From Candidatus Magasanikbacteria bacterium CG1_02_32_51 (GTDB lineage: Bacteria > Patescibacteriota > Patescibacteriia > Magasanikbacterales > UBA922): a stretch of 62,651 nucleotides of DNA. Shown here in pieces: positions 8,047 to 16,242 of the stretch. Below the pieces are notes generated by a model that searched no databases, was not told the origin of the DNA, and saw nothing but the letters and a program-made list of their open reading frames with translations. Both the position numbers and the translations under genes were made by a program. Within the stretch, counting starts at the first letter, position 1, and each line of letters begins with the position of its first letter. The stretch lies in assembly GCA_001871435.1 (NCBI GenBank), contig MNVC01000012.1, forward strand, positions 1 to 62,651, read 5' to 3'.

Positions 8047-8961
8047 ATGCTCTGGTTTATAATAGCACTTGTTGGATATGTATGCTTTGCCATAATTTTT
8101 ATTTTGGACAAAATTATTGTTAGTGAAAAATTGAGTGAACCAATAATTTATACATTTTACTCTACTATTTTTATGTTTGGGGCTTTGTTGGCTCTACCTT
8201 TTTTGGGATTTCCAGTGTTAATAGGTATTGATTGGTTATGGGCTTCTATATCTGGTTTGACTTTTGGTTTTGGTCTGTGGACACTTTTTATAGCTTTGAA
8301 AAATAATGAAACTACCCATATTTCGCCTTTTAATGGTGCGTTCGTTACTGTTTTTGTTTATCTTTTTTCTAGTTTATTTTTGGGAGAACAATTGACTGGT
8401 TTAAAACAAGTGGCGGTGATTGTTTTAGTTTGTTCAGCTTTTCTTTTGTCTTTTGAAAAAGTTCGTAATAGTGCCAGTCGTTTCCATAAAGGATTTATTT
8501 GGGCGATTCTTTCAGGTTTGTTTTTCGCTATTTCTCATGTGAGTGCTAAGTATCTTTATAATATTTATCCATTTTGGACTGCTTTCGTTTGGACTAGAGC
8601 TACTACTGGACTAGTAGGAATTTTTACATTGTTTTTCCCTGCTGTTTATCTTAGTTTTAGGAAAACAGAAAAAACAGCAGATATAACCAATAAAAACAAA
8701 AATACTACTATACTTATCATTGTGGACAAATTATTGGCTATTGTGGGTGTAGTGGCTATCCAGTATGCGATTGCGATTGGTAGTGTCACTGTTGTCAATG
8801 CTTTGGTGGGTGTACAATATATCTTAATGTTTTTGTTAGTTTTTTTATTGACAAAATTTGCACCAAAATTATTTAAAGAATATTTTACTAAAAAAGAATT
8901 ATTTGTTGAAATTGTAGCTATTATTTTGGTAGTGTTTGGTACAGCTTTATTTGTTTTTTAA
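8047..8961 (+). CDS. DMT-superfamily (EamA-like) permease
   Basis: 304 residues and about ten membrane helices, in two EamA-like halves: the first starts at MLWFIIALVGYVCFAIIFIL, the second at FIWAILSGLFFAISHVSAKY. Such proteins export or exchange small metabolites across the cytoplasmic membrane; the substrate cannot be read from the sequence. ATG at 8047 is chosen because everything upstream in the frame derives from the palindromic repeat and would put charged, non-helical residues before the first helix. Three 5-bp-scale hairpin fragments of the GGCGG family lie just after the stop. Neighbours are envelope genes. Confidence 0.8.
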   Translation: MLWFIIALVGYVCFAIIFILDKIIVSEKLSEPIIYTFYSTIFMFGALLALPFLGFPVLIGIDWLWASISGLTFGFGLWTLFIALKNNETTHISPFNGAFVTVFVYLFSSLFLGEQLTGLKQVAVIVLVCSAFLLSFEKVRNSASRFHKGFIWAILSGLFFAISHVSAKYLYNIYPFWTAFVWTRATTGLVGIFTLFFPAVYLSFRKTEKTADITNKNKNTTILIIVDKLLAIVGVVAIQYAIAIGSVTVVNALVGVQYILMFLLVFLLTKFAPKLFKEYFTKKELFVEIVAIILVVFGTALFVF

Positions 8962-9065
8962 CCCCAGCCTTTCGCGAAAGGCAGGACAAGTATCTTTCAT
9001 TGCAGTTTGATGCAAAGATAATATAATAGATACCTTGTGAGTTTAATGTATTGTAGTTAATTCTT

Positions 9066-10061
9066 ATGAAATTTTTGAAATTTGTGTTAATTTTTCTTTT
9101 AATTATAATTTTTTTAATCTATATTTTTTTGTGGGTTAGTAGCTACAAAAAATATTTAGTTGATTTTGGTGTTTCTTTTAGTAAAGAACATGCCATTTAT
9201 TTGGGTTTAGACTGGAAAAAAGTTTATGAGAGTGTTTTAATGGATCTAAAACCAAAATATATACGTTTATCAGCTCCTTGGAATAACATTGAAAAAAACA
9301 AAGGTAGTTTTGATTTTAGAGATATGGATTATATGATGAATGAAGCAAAAAAAGCTGGAATAAAAGTTACTTTGGTGGTTGGACAAAAAGCACCACGTTG
9401 GCCAGAATGTTATGTACCGAATTGGGCTATCAAACTTTCTGTCAAAGAATATCAAGATAGTCTAAACAATTATTTAACCCAGATTGTAAATAGATACAAA
9501 AATAATTCAGCTCTAGAATTGTGGCAAGTAGAAAATGAACCATTTATAGATTTTAAATTTGGAGAATGTGTTAATTTTAGACCTGACTTAGTAGATGAAG
9601 AAATAAAATTAGTAAGTTTTTTGGACCAACCACATTGGACAATTGTTACAGATAGTGGTGAGTTGGGTTGGTGGAAGAAAGCTTCACAATTGAGTGATTT
9701 ATTTGGTACAACTCTATATAGAGTGGTGCGTAGTCCAAATGGCATGGTGTGGACTTATGATTGGCTACCGCCAACTTTTTATCGTTACAAAGCTATCCTA
9801 AATGGTATACACTTAGAAAGTATGTATGTTTCTGAGCTACAAGCTGAGCCATGGTTTACAGACCTTGGTCCAAATGAAACACCAATACCAGAACAAATGA
9901 AAACTATGAATATTAAAAGACTAAATAAAAATATTGATTTTGTGGAGAGGATTGGTATTGGTCGCGCTTATTTGTGGGGTGTGGAATGGTGGTATTGGCT
10001 GAAAGAAAAAAATAATGATAGTAGTTATTGGAATTTTGTTAAAGAATTAATGATTAAATAA
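9066..10061 (+). CDS. Membrane-anchored clan GH-A glycoside hydrolase
   Basis: 331 residues: an N-terminal membrane anchor (FVLIFLLIIIFLIYIFLWVS) followed by an extracytoplasmic (beta/alpha)8 domain. LELWQVENEP contains the Asn-Glu pair at which clan GH-A enzymes carry the acid/base glutamate, and YVSELQAEPW is a good place for the nucleophile glutamate. YIRLSAPWNNIEKNKG is the usual early barrel strand of GH5/GH39-like proteins. It would cleave a glycan at the cell surface; the substrate is unknown. About 100 bases separate it from the DMT permease. The precise GH family is not assigned. Confidence 0.75.
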   Translation: MKFLKFVLIFLLIIIFLIYIFLWVSSYKKYLVDFGVSFSKEHAIYLGLDWKKVYESVLMDLKPKYIRLSAPWNNIEKNKGSFDFRDMDYMMNEAKKAGIKVTLVVGQKAPRWPECYVPNWAIKLSVKEYQDSLNNYLTQIVNRYKNNSALELWQVENEPFIDFKFGECVNFRPDLVDEEIKLVSFLDQPHWTIVTDSGELGWWKKASQLSDLFGTTLYRVVRSPNGMVWTYDWLPPTFYRYKAILNGIHLESMYVSELQAEPWFTDLGPNETPIPEQMKTMNIKRLNKNIDFVERIGIGRAYLWGVEWWYWLKEKNNDSSYWNFVKELMIK

Positions 10062-10083
10062 TGATTAACTATTTGGACTAAAA

Positions 10084-10240
10084 TCAATTTTAAATTTCAA
10101 AGCCCAAATGACAAATCAAAACCTAATTTCAAATATCAAATTTTTATCATTTAGTAATTTGTCATTGATTCCACCCACAGCCCAAGGCGTGCACGGCAAG
10201 GCGGACAGGTTGAAATTTGGATTTATTAATTTGAAATTTA
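10084..10240. repeat. AT-rich inverted repeat with full-length GGCGGAC mini-element nested
   Basis: CCCAAATGACAAATC near the left end is mirrored by AATTTGTCATTG and GAAATTTGG later. At 10171-10209 lies a 39-bp G+C-rich insert beginning CCACCCACAGCCCAAGGCG and ending GGCAAGGCGGACAGG; a near-identical copy stands at 15769-15807. It occupies the gap before the permease gene. Confidence 0.6.
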
Positions 10241-10255
10241 TTATATACGTTTTTT

Positions 10256-11452
10256 ATGTACTTATTTTTCAAAAAAAACCGAGAAGAAAAATTCAATATT
10301 GTCCAGCACAATGGTGTCTTCAAAAGAAAAATAGGATTGTTTGAAGCAGTGGCATTGATTACTACCTCTACTATAGGTGCTGGCATTTTTAGTTTACCAT
10401 ATGCCATTTCCAAATCAGGATTATTTGTTGGTTTAATTTATTTAGTTTTATTTGGTATTTTGATAATGGGATTGAATCTCATGTTAGGTCAGGTTGCTGA
10501 TGAAACTGGTCAAAATATGCAGATGGTTGGTTTGGCTAAGAAATATTTAGGCAAACCAGCTGAATACTTGATGACTTTATTATTCTATTTGATGTCTTTT
10601 GGTGTGCTTGTTATCTATATGATCGGCGAAGGCGAAGCTTTGTCTGCTTTGTTTGGTGGTACAAAATTTATGTGGTCTGTGATTTTTGTAACTTTTTTCT
10701 CTTTATTATTGTTTATTGGTATTAGGGCTATAAAAATTATTGACTTTGTATTGAGTTTGTCTATTTTGTTTATTATATTATTGATCGTTTGGATCAGTGC
10801 TCCTCATGTTGATTATCAAAATTATGTTTATACAGATTTAAAAAACGTCTTTTTCCCTTTTGGTGTGATTTTGTTTGCTTATTCTGGTGTCACATCTATT
10901 CCAGAAGCTCACAGTTTATTAAGAAATAAAAGTAAAGATTTCAAAAAATCTATTGTAATTTCTAGTATTATTGTTATTACTGCCTATATTTTGTTTGTAG
11001 TCGCAGTATTAGGTGTGACAGGAAATAATACTTCTGAACTCGCTACGATTTCTTTGGGTCAAAAAGTCGGTCCATCTGTTTATTTTTTTGGTAATTTGTT
11101 TGCCATATTAGCGATGGGTACTGGATTTTTGATGACCGGTTTAGCTCTTAGAGATTCTTTGGCTTGGGACTACAAATTATCTAATATAAAGTCTTTTCTT
11201 ATTACGGTAGTTGTACCTTTAGTTATATTTTCTTTAGGAGTTAGAAAATTTGTGGCTGTCATTGATATTGTTGGTGGTGTTGTGGTAAGTACCCAAATGC
11301 TTTTGGCTTTACTTATTTATTGGCGTGCCAAAAATTTAGGACATTTGAAAAATGATAAATATCAGTTGCATCATATACTTTTGACCATGATTCCTTTGTT
11401 TTTAATTTTACTATTAGGAACAATTTATAGTGTTGTGAAGTTGTTTTTCTAA
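10256..11452 (+). CDS. Amino-acid permease (aromatic amino acid/APC-type)
   Basis: 398 residues and about eleven membrane helices. The first helix motif VALITTSTIGAGIFSLPYAI is the signature of the hydroxy/aromatic amino-acid permease and SLC38-like transporters, whose unwound GAGIF segment binds substrate and cation. LFAYSGVTSIPEAHSLL in the middle matches the family as well. It imports an amino acid across the cytoplasmic membrane, useful to an organism with few biosynthetic genes. ATG 10256 follows the repeat; an internal start near GLFEAVALI is possible. A palindrome shared with the convergent methyltransferase gene follows. Confidence 0.8.
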   Translation: MYLFFKKNREEKFNIVQHNGVFKRKIGLFEAVALITTSTIGAGIFSLPYAISKSGLFVGLIYLVLFGILIMGLNLMLGQVADETGQNMQMVGLAKKYLGKPAEYLMTLLFYLMSFGVLVIYMIGEGEALSALFGGTKFMWSVIFVTFFSLLLFIGIRAIKIIDFVLSLSILFIILLIVWISAPHVDYQNYVYTDLKNVFFPFGVILFAYSGVTSIPEAHSLLRNKSKDFKKSIVISSIIVITAYILFVVAVLGVTGNNTSELATISLGQKVGPSVYFFGNLFAILAMGTGFLMTGLALRDSLAWDYKLSNIKSFLITVVVPLVIFSLGVRKFVAVIDIVGGVVVSTQMLLALLIYWRAKNLGHLKNDKYQLHHILLTMIPLFLILLLGTIYSVVKLFF

Positions 11453-11476
11453 CTTTGTTATTAAAGCATTAAAACA

Positions 11477-11508
11477 TTCCGCCCAAGGCGAATCCGCCTT
11501 GGGCGGAA
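11477..11508. terminator. 14-bp perfect palindrome between convergent genes (GGCGG element used as terminator)
   Basis: TTCCGCCCAAGGCG (11477-11490), a 4-base loop and CGCCTTGGGCGGAA (11495-11508). This is the intact palindromic core of the family seen in frame in dnaK and the transketolase gene. Placed between convergent stop codons it should form a strong hairpin on both strands. Confidence 0.65.
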
Positions 11509-11576
11509 AAATATTAAAACAACATGAAGATGTTTTGTTTATAATTTCTGTGAGACAAATAATTATATTTTATATG

Positions 11577-12827
11577 TTATGTGGCAAAAGAAAACAATTG
11601 TTGTTGTGTGTAAATTTGTTCTACATCTTCTTCGGCTATTTCACCTTCTAGCATTTGTATAAGTGTATTCCCAATATGATAACCAAGATTTACAGGTACG
11701 GCATTACCAATTTGTTTGTATTGTTGAGAGATAGAGCCTGAAAATTTCCAATCATCAGGGAATGTTTGAATTCTAGCATATTCACGTACTGTGAGAGGGC
11801 GAGTTTCTTCAGGATGACATCGTTCTGTTTGCTTTTGTGCTGGACTACATGTCAACGTAAGTGAAGGTTCCTCCCAAGAAAGTCTTCTAGCCATACCAGT
11901 TTTTCCACCACCCATGTAAAAGCTTGCCCCCATATATTTTTTTTGTAAATCTTCAGGTAAATTTCTCCAATAACCACCAGGAGGTATAAGATCTAAAATG
12001 TTTTTTTTATGTTCTGGATATTTTTGACCTTCAGATTTTGGACATTTGTGTAAAGCCTCGCGTAGAGGAATTATATAATCCTTTTCTTTAGGAAATGAAA
12101 TTGGTATATTCAAATCGTTTCTTACTCCAATGATAATTAGACGCTCTCTTTTTTGAGATACATCTAAATATTGTGATCTAAGAACTTTATATTTAACCTT
12201 GTATCCCAATTCTTCTAAAACAGAGACCATTGTTTTTAGAGTTCTTCCACCATCGTGATTTAATAATCCCTTTACATTTTCTCCGACTGCAATTTTTGGT
12301 TTTACTTCTTTTACACATCTAGCAAACTCAAAAAATAAAGTTCCTCGTATATCTTCGAATCCCATCTTTTTACCAGCATAGGAAAAAGTTTGACATGGAA
12401 AACCTCCTTGCACAATATCAGCTTGTCCTTCCTCAAATTTTAGATTTCGTACGTCGTCTTCAACTACGTTCCAATCTGGTCTGTTTGTCCTTAATGTTTC
12501 ACAGGCGTGTTTATCATATTCGTTTAATAGGATATGCTCAATACCTGCATTTTCCATTCCTATGGCCGTTCCCCCCGCACCTGCAAATAACTCAATTGCT
12601 GTATATGATGATTTCTTTTTATTTTTTAAAATTTTGAATTTGTTTGTTTTGCTACCAGATTTATTTTGGATTCTTTTAATTTCATCTAGTAAAAACATTC
12701 TGTCATTTCTATCATTTCGAAAAGATTTAATCAAACCGGATTTGTCCCAGCGTCTGATAGTATCAATAGATATGTTTAGTAGGAGGGCAGTCTCGCCAGC
12801 TGTAAAATATTTTTTTGTACTTTTCAT
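11577..12827 (-). CDS. DNA (cytosine-5)-methyltransferase with N-terminal MerR-like HTH (type II R-M)
   Basis: 416 residues. Residues 1 to about 60 form a helix-turn-helix of the MerR/excisionase type (FTAGETALLLNISIDTIRRW). The methyltransferase follows with motif I AIELFAGAGGTAIGMENAG, motif IV GGFPCQTFSYAG bearing the catalytic cysteine, motif VI GENVKG, motif VIII QKRERL, a target-recognition region near 290-340 and motif X near the end (QIGNAVPVNLG). It protects the host DNA from the nuclease encoded just upstream on the same strand. The HTH suggests that it also represses its own or the nuclease promoter. A -10 box and a palindrome lie in the 63-base gap before its start. Confidence 0.9.
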   Translation of the reverse strand: MKSTKKYFTAGETALLLNISIDTIRRWDKSGLIKSFRNDRNDRMFLLDEIKRIQNKSGSKTNKFKILKNKKKSSYTAIELFAGAGGTAIGMENAGIEHILLNEYDKHACETLRTNRPDWNVVEDDVRNLKFEEGQADIVQGGFPCQTFSYAGKKMGFEDIRGTLFFEFARCVKEVKPKIAVGENVKGLLNHDGGRTLKTMVSVLEELGYKVKYKVLRSQYLDVSQKRERLIIIGVRNDLNIPISFPKEKDYIIPLREALHKCPKSEGQKYPEHKKNILDLIPPGGYWRNLPEDLQKKYMGASFYMGGGKTGMARRLSWEEPSLTLTCSPAQKQTERCHPEETRPLTVREYARIQTFPDDWKFSGSISQQYKQIGNAVPVNLGYHIGNTLIQMLEGEIAEEDVEQIYTQQQLFSFAT

Positions 12828-12834
12828 ATAAAAA

Positions 12835-12857
12835 ATGATAGTGGATTAAGTTATCAT
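12835..12857 (-). promoter_or_regulatory. Palindromic operator candidate before the methyltransferase gene
   Basis: ATGATA (12835-12840) and TATCAT (12852-12857) are inverted around 11 bases, between the -10 box and the start codon. It is a plausible site for the HTH at the N-terminus of the methyltransferase. Confidence 0.35.
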
Positions 12858-12858
12858 T

Positions 12859-12888
12859 ATTATATCATATAACCATTGCCTATGTGAA
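12859..12888 (-). promoter_or_regulatory. Extended -10 promoter of the methyltransferase gene
   Basis: On the minus strand TTCACA (12888-12883), 18 bases, then TGA before TATAAT (12864-12859). It overlaps the end of the nuclease gene, so the methyltransferase can be made independently of the nuclease. Confidence 0.55.
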
Positions 12889-12890
12889 GG

Positions 12891-13592
12891 TTATTCTGTG
12901 GAAAAAGCCATTTTGAATAATTTGTGATACTCTTTGCTTTCTTGTTTATTCAATTTATAATTGTGTTTGTCAGCAATAACCTGGGGGATAATGTCAAATA
13001 ACTCAAGAAGTGCATTTTTTCTTCCAGTTGTCATTTCATAAAAACTAACGCCATCAATTACTCTTATTTTGTTTTTTGCTGGACGTCTTTTTCCTTTTTC
13101 AGATGGTGTAAATGGTTTATCATATTTTTTTCTTCTTTTTGAGATTACTTCGACATAATAGCCAGTATAACCAGTATATTCATAATTTTTGAGAGTATTT
13201 TTTATGTCGTCATATAACTTTACTAAATGGTTTCCTTTTGTGGTGTTGTATTTATTTTTGACTTCAGCAATTATTTTCATTTTTTTATTTATGACATCTA
13301 AACCACCTCCTGTGCCAAGGTTTTTCCAACCAGAAATTGAACCTAAAATATCTTGGTGAAAATCACCTATAGAATTTTGCATTGTTTTTTGAGTTTGTCT
13401 AGCTTTTTCTTGTTCCATCCAATCTGTATAAGGTATAGATTTTGTAATTCCATGGAACAAAGCAGAAAATGGGTCTATTACATTTTTATGTATGTTGACT
13501 TCTGCATCCTGTTCAGCTTTTTCAATTACATTTATAACTTTACTAACAGCAGAAATTAAATTTTTGTCAGAAATAAATTTTAGGTAAGGCAT
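12891..13592 (-). CDS. Type II restriction endonuclease, Eco47II-like
   Basis: 233 residues. The centre reads ILGSISGWKNLGTGGGLDV followed by IIAEVKNKYNT: the D in GLDV and the E-x-K of AEVKNK fit a PD-(D/E)XK active site (D...ExK). The overall pattern recalls the Eco47II/Sau96I family, whose members cut GGNCC; the site here is inference from family memory. The gene precedes the methyltransferase gene in the same direction, as in a standard R-M pair. An upstream region with repeated CTTAAA units separates it from the divergent uppP gene. Length is normal for this family. Confidence 0.7.
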   Translation of the reverse strand: MPYLKFISDKNLISAVSKVINVIEKAEQDAEVNIHKNVIDPFSALFHGITKSIPYTDWMEQEKARQTQKTMQNSIGDFHQDILGSISGWKNLGTGGGLDVINKKMKIIAEVKNKYNTTKGNHLVKLYDDIKNTLKNYEYTGYTGYYVEVISKRRKKYDKPFTPSEKGKRRPAKNKIRVIDGVSFYEMTTGRKNALLELFDIIPQVIADKHNYKLNKQESKEYHKLFKMAFSTE

Positions 13593-13683
13593 ATTAATTT
13601 TTAAATTTTAACTTAAACTTAAACTAATAATACCACACAACGCACAATTTGCAAGGTCTTTTGTACCATTTTCTCTCAAAATC

Positions 13684-13692
13684 TGTTATAAT
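13684..13692 (+). promoter_or_regulatory. Extended -10 element of uppP
   Basis: TGTTATAAT, with TG one base before TATAAT (13687-13692); the -35 region is poor, as expected for extended -10 promoters. The same TGnTATAAT form occurs at 6456, 40423 and 47583. Confidence 0.55.
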
Positions 13693-13719
13693 ATAAACAC
13701 TTATTTTTTACTTATATTT

Positions 13720-14532
13720 ATGACCATAATCCAATCTATAGTCTTGGGAATTGTCCAGGGTTTGAGTGAATTTTTACCAATTTCTTCTTCTGGACATCTT
13801 ATTTTTTTACCCAGACTCTTTGGTTGGTCTGATCATCCTATCGCTTTCGACGTAATCTTACATTTGGGTACACTACTCGCCGTAGTTTTTTATTTCCGTA
13901 AAAAGTTGTGGCAACTCATTTTGGCTTTTTTCAATTATAAAAAGGATATTAGTGAAGAAGTGAAGTCAGACAAAAAAATAGCTTGGTTGATAGCTTTTAG
14001 TATCATACCTGCTGGAGCTGTTGGGTATTTTTGGGGTGATTGGTTGGAGAATACTTTCAGTTCTTCTACTTTTATTGCTTTTAGTCTTATCTTTTGGGGT
14101 ATTATTTTGTATGTGGCCGATAGATATGCCAAGAGACAGACACAAACAAAAAAATTAGCACAAATTTCTTGGAAAGATAATTTATTTATAGCTATTTCTC
14201 AAGCTCTAGCACTGATACCAGGTACTTCTAGGTCTGGTATTACTATGACAGCTGGATTATTTAGCAAATTAGACAAAAACACAGCGGCAGAATATTCATT
14301 TTTAATGAGTGTACCTATTATTTTGTTAGCAGGACTTAGTAATGTTTTTGATTTGGTAAAAAACGGTTTAGGGAATTTGAATTTGTTAGTTTTGACTACT
14401 GGTTTTGTTTTTTCATCTTTGAGTGGTTTTTTTGCTATTTCTTTTTTCTTAAAAATTATCAAAAAATGGGACTTTACACCTTTTGTTATTTATAGAATAA
14501 TTATTGGTGTTTTGATACTATTTTTATTATAA
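13720..14532 (+). CDS. uppP: Undecaprenyl-diphosphatase
   Basis: 270 residues, polytopic. EFLPISSSGHL and the later PGTSRSG carry the family's two active-site motifs (including the E near the start and the SGH/RSG residues). It removes one phosphate from undecaprenyl diphosphate in the membrane, recycling the lipid carrier for peptidoglycan and other surface glycans. This agrees with murJ at 37001 and shows that the cell builds a wall. Length matches the family. It stands alone, divergent from the R-M pair, and is followed by a palindromic element. Confidence 0.95.
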   Translation: MTIIQSIVLGIVQGLSEFLPISSSGHLIFLPRLFGWSDHPIAFDVILHLGTLLAVVFYFRKKLWQLILAFFNYKKDISEEVKSDKKIAWLIAFSIIPAGAVGYFWGDWLENTFSSSTFIAFSLIFWGIILYVADRYAKRQTQTKKLAQISWKDNLFIAISQALALIPGTSRSGITMTAGLFSKLDKNTAAEYSFLMSVPIILLAGLSNVFDLVKNGLGNLNLLVLTTGFVFSSLSGFFAISFFLKIIKKWDFTPFVIYRIIIGVLILFLL

Positions 14533-14547
14533 AAATTTTCTAGAAGG

Positions 14548-14638
14548 GTTCCCTCCTTGAGGAGGGGCAGGGAGGTGTTACCGTTTTGTAAGTAATTACG
14601 GTGGTAACACCCCCTTTATCCCCCTCGAGGGGGAAACC
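14548..14638. repeat. Family C palindromic element
   Basis: A 91-bp hairpin-forming unit: GGTTCCCTCCTTGAGG at the left, CCCTCGAGGGGGAAACC at the right, and an inner pair GGTGTTACCG and CGGTGGTAACACC. Related copies lie at 28653-28766 between genes and at about 43262-43398 in frame inside uvrB. No ORF; MITE-like. Confidence 0.7.
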
Positions 14639-14690
14639 AAAAAATTATCTCAATTTATTATAAACTCATAAAAAATAATAGTTTGTCATT

Positions 14691-15707
14691 ATGAAAAAAA
14701 ACAAAAAAGAAAAAAATATTGTAACAGTCCTCGGTGCTGGAAATATGGGGACCGCTATATCTCAAGTTTTGGCTGATAATGGTAATATTGTTAATATTTG
14801 GAATTGGGAAGGGGATATAGAACCTTTGAAACAAATTGAAAAACATCATGAAAACAAAAATTATCTAAAAGGTGTTAAACTGTCAGAAAATATTATAGTT
14901 AAATATAGTATTGAAGAAGCTTTGTTGGATTCTTCTTTTGTTTTTTTGGCTATTCCGAGTGGTGTGCTTGAACATACTATTGCCTTTGCAGCCAGAAATA
15001 TCAAAAATAGGGCAATAGTAATAGATTTATCAAAGGGAATAGACACTAAAAGTTTGCAAATTACTTCTTTTATAATTGCTAAACATTTACGTTCAAATTT
15101 GAAAAAAAATGTAGTAACTATTTCAGGTCCAGCAATTGCCTCACAGATGGTGAACAAAAATTTTACAGCTATGAATATAGCTTCCAAAAATAATAATGCT
15201 ATCAAAAAAGTTAGGTCAATTATGGAAAATGAATATATCAAATTGGTACCAACTCATGATGTAATTGGAGTAGATGTGGGTGGATCATTCAAAAATGTTT
15301 ATAGTATTGCAATTGGTATGTGTGAAGGCCTTGGTTATGGACTAAATACTAAAGCTGCTTTGATTACTTATGCCATCAAAGAAATTGCTGATATTACCAA
15401 AGCTATGGGTGGTAAAAGACGTACTGCTTATGATCTAGCTGGTTTAGGTGATCTTATAGGAACTTCGCTTTGTGAAGATAGTCGTAATCATCGTTTCGGT
15501 AAATATCTAGGTCAAGGAATGCCAGCTCTCAAAGCTAAAGAAAAAGTAGGTCAAACAATAGAAGGTATTGATGCTGTAGAGTGCCTGATTAGATTAGTAA
15601 AAAAATACGATTTGGGTACTCCTTTTGCTAATACTATTTATCATTGTATAGTTAGTAAGCATGATCCTAGAAGAGCTTTTGAAAATCTTTTGAGAAACAT
15701 TTTATAG
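14691..15707 (+). CDS. gpsA: Glycerol-3-phosphate dehydrogenase [NAD(P)+]
   Basis: 338 residues. The dinucleotide-binding loop is VTVLGAGNMGTAI; later VISGPAIASQM, the catalytic lysine region VDVGGSFKNVYSIAIGMCEG and the tail RTAYDLAGLGDLIGTS are family signatures. The enzyme reduces dihydroxyacetone phosphate to sn-glycerol-3-phosphate, the backbone for phospholipids. It ends in tandem TAG codons. No Shine-Dalgarno site precedes it. The nearest promoter is not clear, since the upstream gap is filled by the family C element. Confidence 0.93.
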   Translation: MKKNKKEKNIVTVLGAGNMGTAISQVLADNGNIVNIWNWEGDIEPLKQIEKHHENKNYLKGVKLSENIIVKYSIEEALLDSSFVFLAIPSGVLEHTIAFAARNIKNRAIVIDLSKGIDTKSLQITSFIIAKHLRSNLKKNVVTISGPAIASQMVNKNFTAMNIASKNNNAIKKVRSIMENEYIKLVPTHDVIGVDVGGSFKNVYSIAIGMCEGLGYGLNTKAALITYAIKEIADITKAMGGKRRTAYDLAGLGDLIGTSLCEDSRNHRFGKYLGQGMPALKAKEKVGQTIEGIDAVECLIRLVKKYDLGTPFANTIYHCIVSKHDPRRAFENLLRNIL

Positions 15708-15710
15708 TAG

Positions 15711-15738
15711 TTGACAAATTTGTTTAGTATGGTATGAT
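15711..15738 (+). promoter_or_regulatory. Promoter upstream of the AbrB gene
   Basis: TTGACA (15711-15716), 16 bases, TATGAT (15733-15738). A 39-bp GGCGGAC element (15769-15807) has since landed between it and the gene. A second -10-like TGGTATAAA lies at about 15857-15865. Confidence 0.55.
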
Positions 15739-15768
15739 AAATATGATAATTCATATTTATTTATTTTT

Positions 15769-15807
15769 CCACCCACAGCCCCAGGCGTGCTTAGCAAGGC
15801 GGACTAG
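15769..15807. repeat. GGCGGAC mini-element, full-length copy
   Basis: Starts CCACCCACAGCCCCAGGCG and ends GCAAGGCGGACTAG; differs from the copy at 10171 at only a few positions. It lies in the leader of the AbrB gene. Confidence 0.65.
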
Positions 15808-15881
15808 TAATTAATTAACAGAATTTATTTTTTGAAAGTTAATTTCTCAAATTGGTGGTATAAAATTATAATTCATCACTT

Positions 15882-16130
15882 ATGAAAAAAGAAGCCAAGG
15901 AAGAATTTTTTGGCAACATACATGGTACCACCTCTGTTGGTGAAAGAGGACAATTAGTTATACCAAAGAAATTGCGCGAAAAATTAAAAATTAAAAAAGG
16001 TGACAATTTTGTAGTTGTCGAAAAGCATGGTATGGTAATTCTTATGCCAACCAAAGTCATGACTGATTTTATTTCCAAATTGAATCTTCAATTGAACAAT
16101 ATTAATCCGCCCAAGGCGGACAAGGTTTAA
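15882..16130 (+). CDS. AbrB/MazE/SpoVT-type DNA-binding protein
   Basis: 82 residues. The swapped-hairpin AbrB fold is visible in TTSVGERGQLVIPKKLREKL followed by KIKKGDNFVVVEKHGMVILM. Such proteins bind DNA as dimers and act as transition-state regulators or antitoxins; no toxin gene adjoins. The last eight codons (NPPKADKV and the stop) are not native: they are the left end of a palindromic element (16103-16230) that has landed on the 3' end of the gene. The following gene, an efflux adaptor, may be its target, but that is only a neighbour argument. Confidence 0.85.
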   Translation: MKKEAKEEFFGNIHGTTSVGERGQLVIPKKLREKLKIKKGDNFVVVEKHGMVILMPTKVMTDFISKLNLQLNNINPPKADKV

Positions 16131-16230
16131 TTCCTCGTAGCTTGCTGCAAAATAATCCAATTGATACCTCGTCAGCTTCAGCCAGAGGACTGATCAGCCT
16201 AGGGCACGATGCTGTGCGAGGTAGTCCATT
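16103..16230. repeat. Family B palindromic element, long copy
   Basis: Begins TTAATCCGCCCAAGGCGG, contains TTCCTCGTAGCTTGCTGC and CAATTGATACCTCG, and ends GCGAGGTAGTCCATTAA. The second copy is at 33608-33698, without the central 35-base or so extra segment. The left end supplies the C-terminus and stop of the AbrB gene. Confidence 0.7.
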
Positions 16231-16242
16231 AAAGAAAATAAT

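Noticed and set aside
11477..11508. CRISPR-like or attachment-site interpretation of the GGCGG palindromes
   Set aside because: Copies are dispersed singly without regular spacing or spacers, and some lie inside genes.
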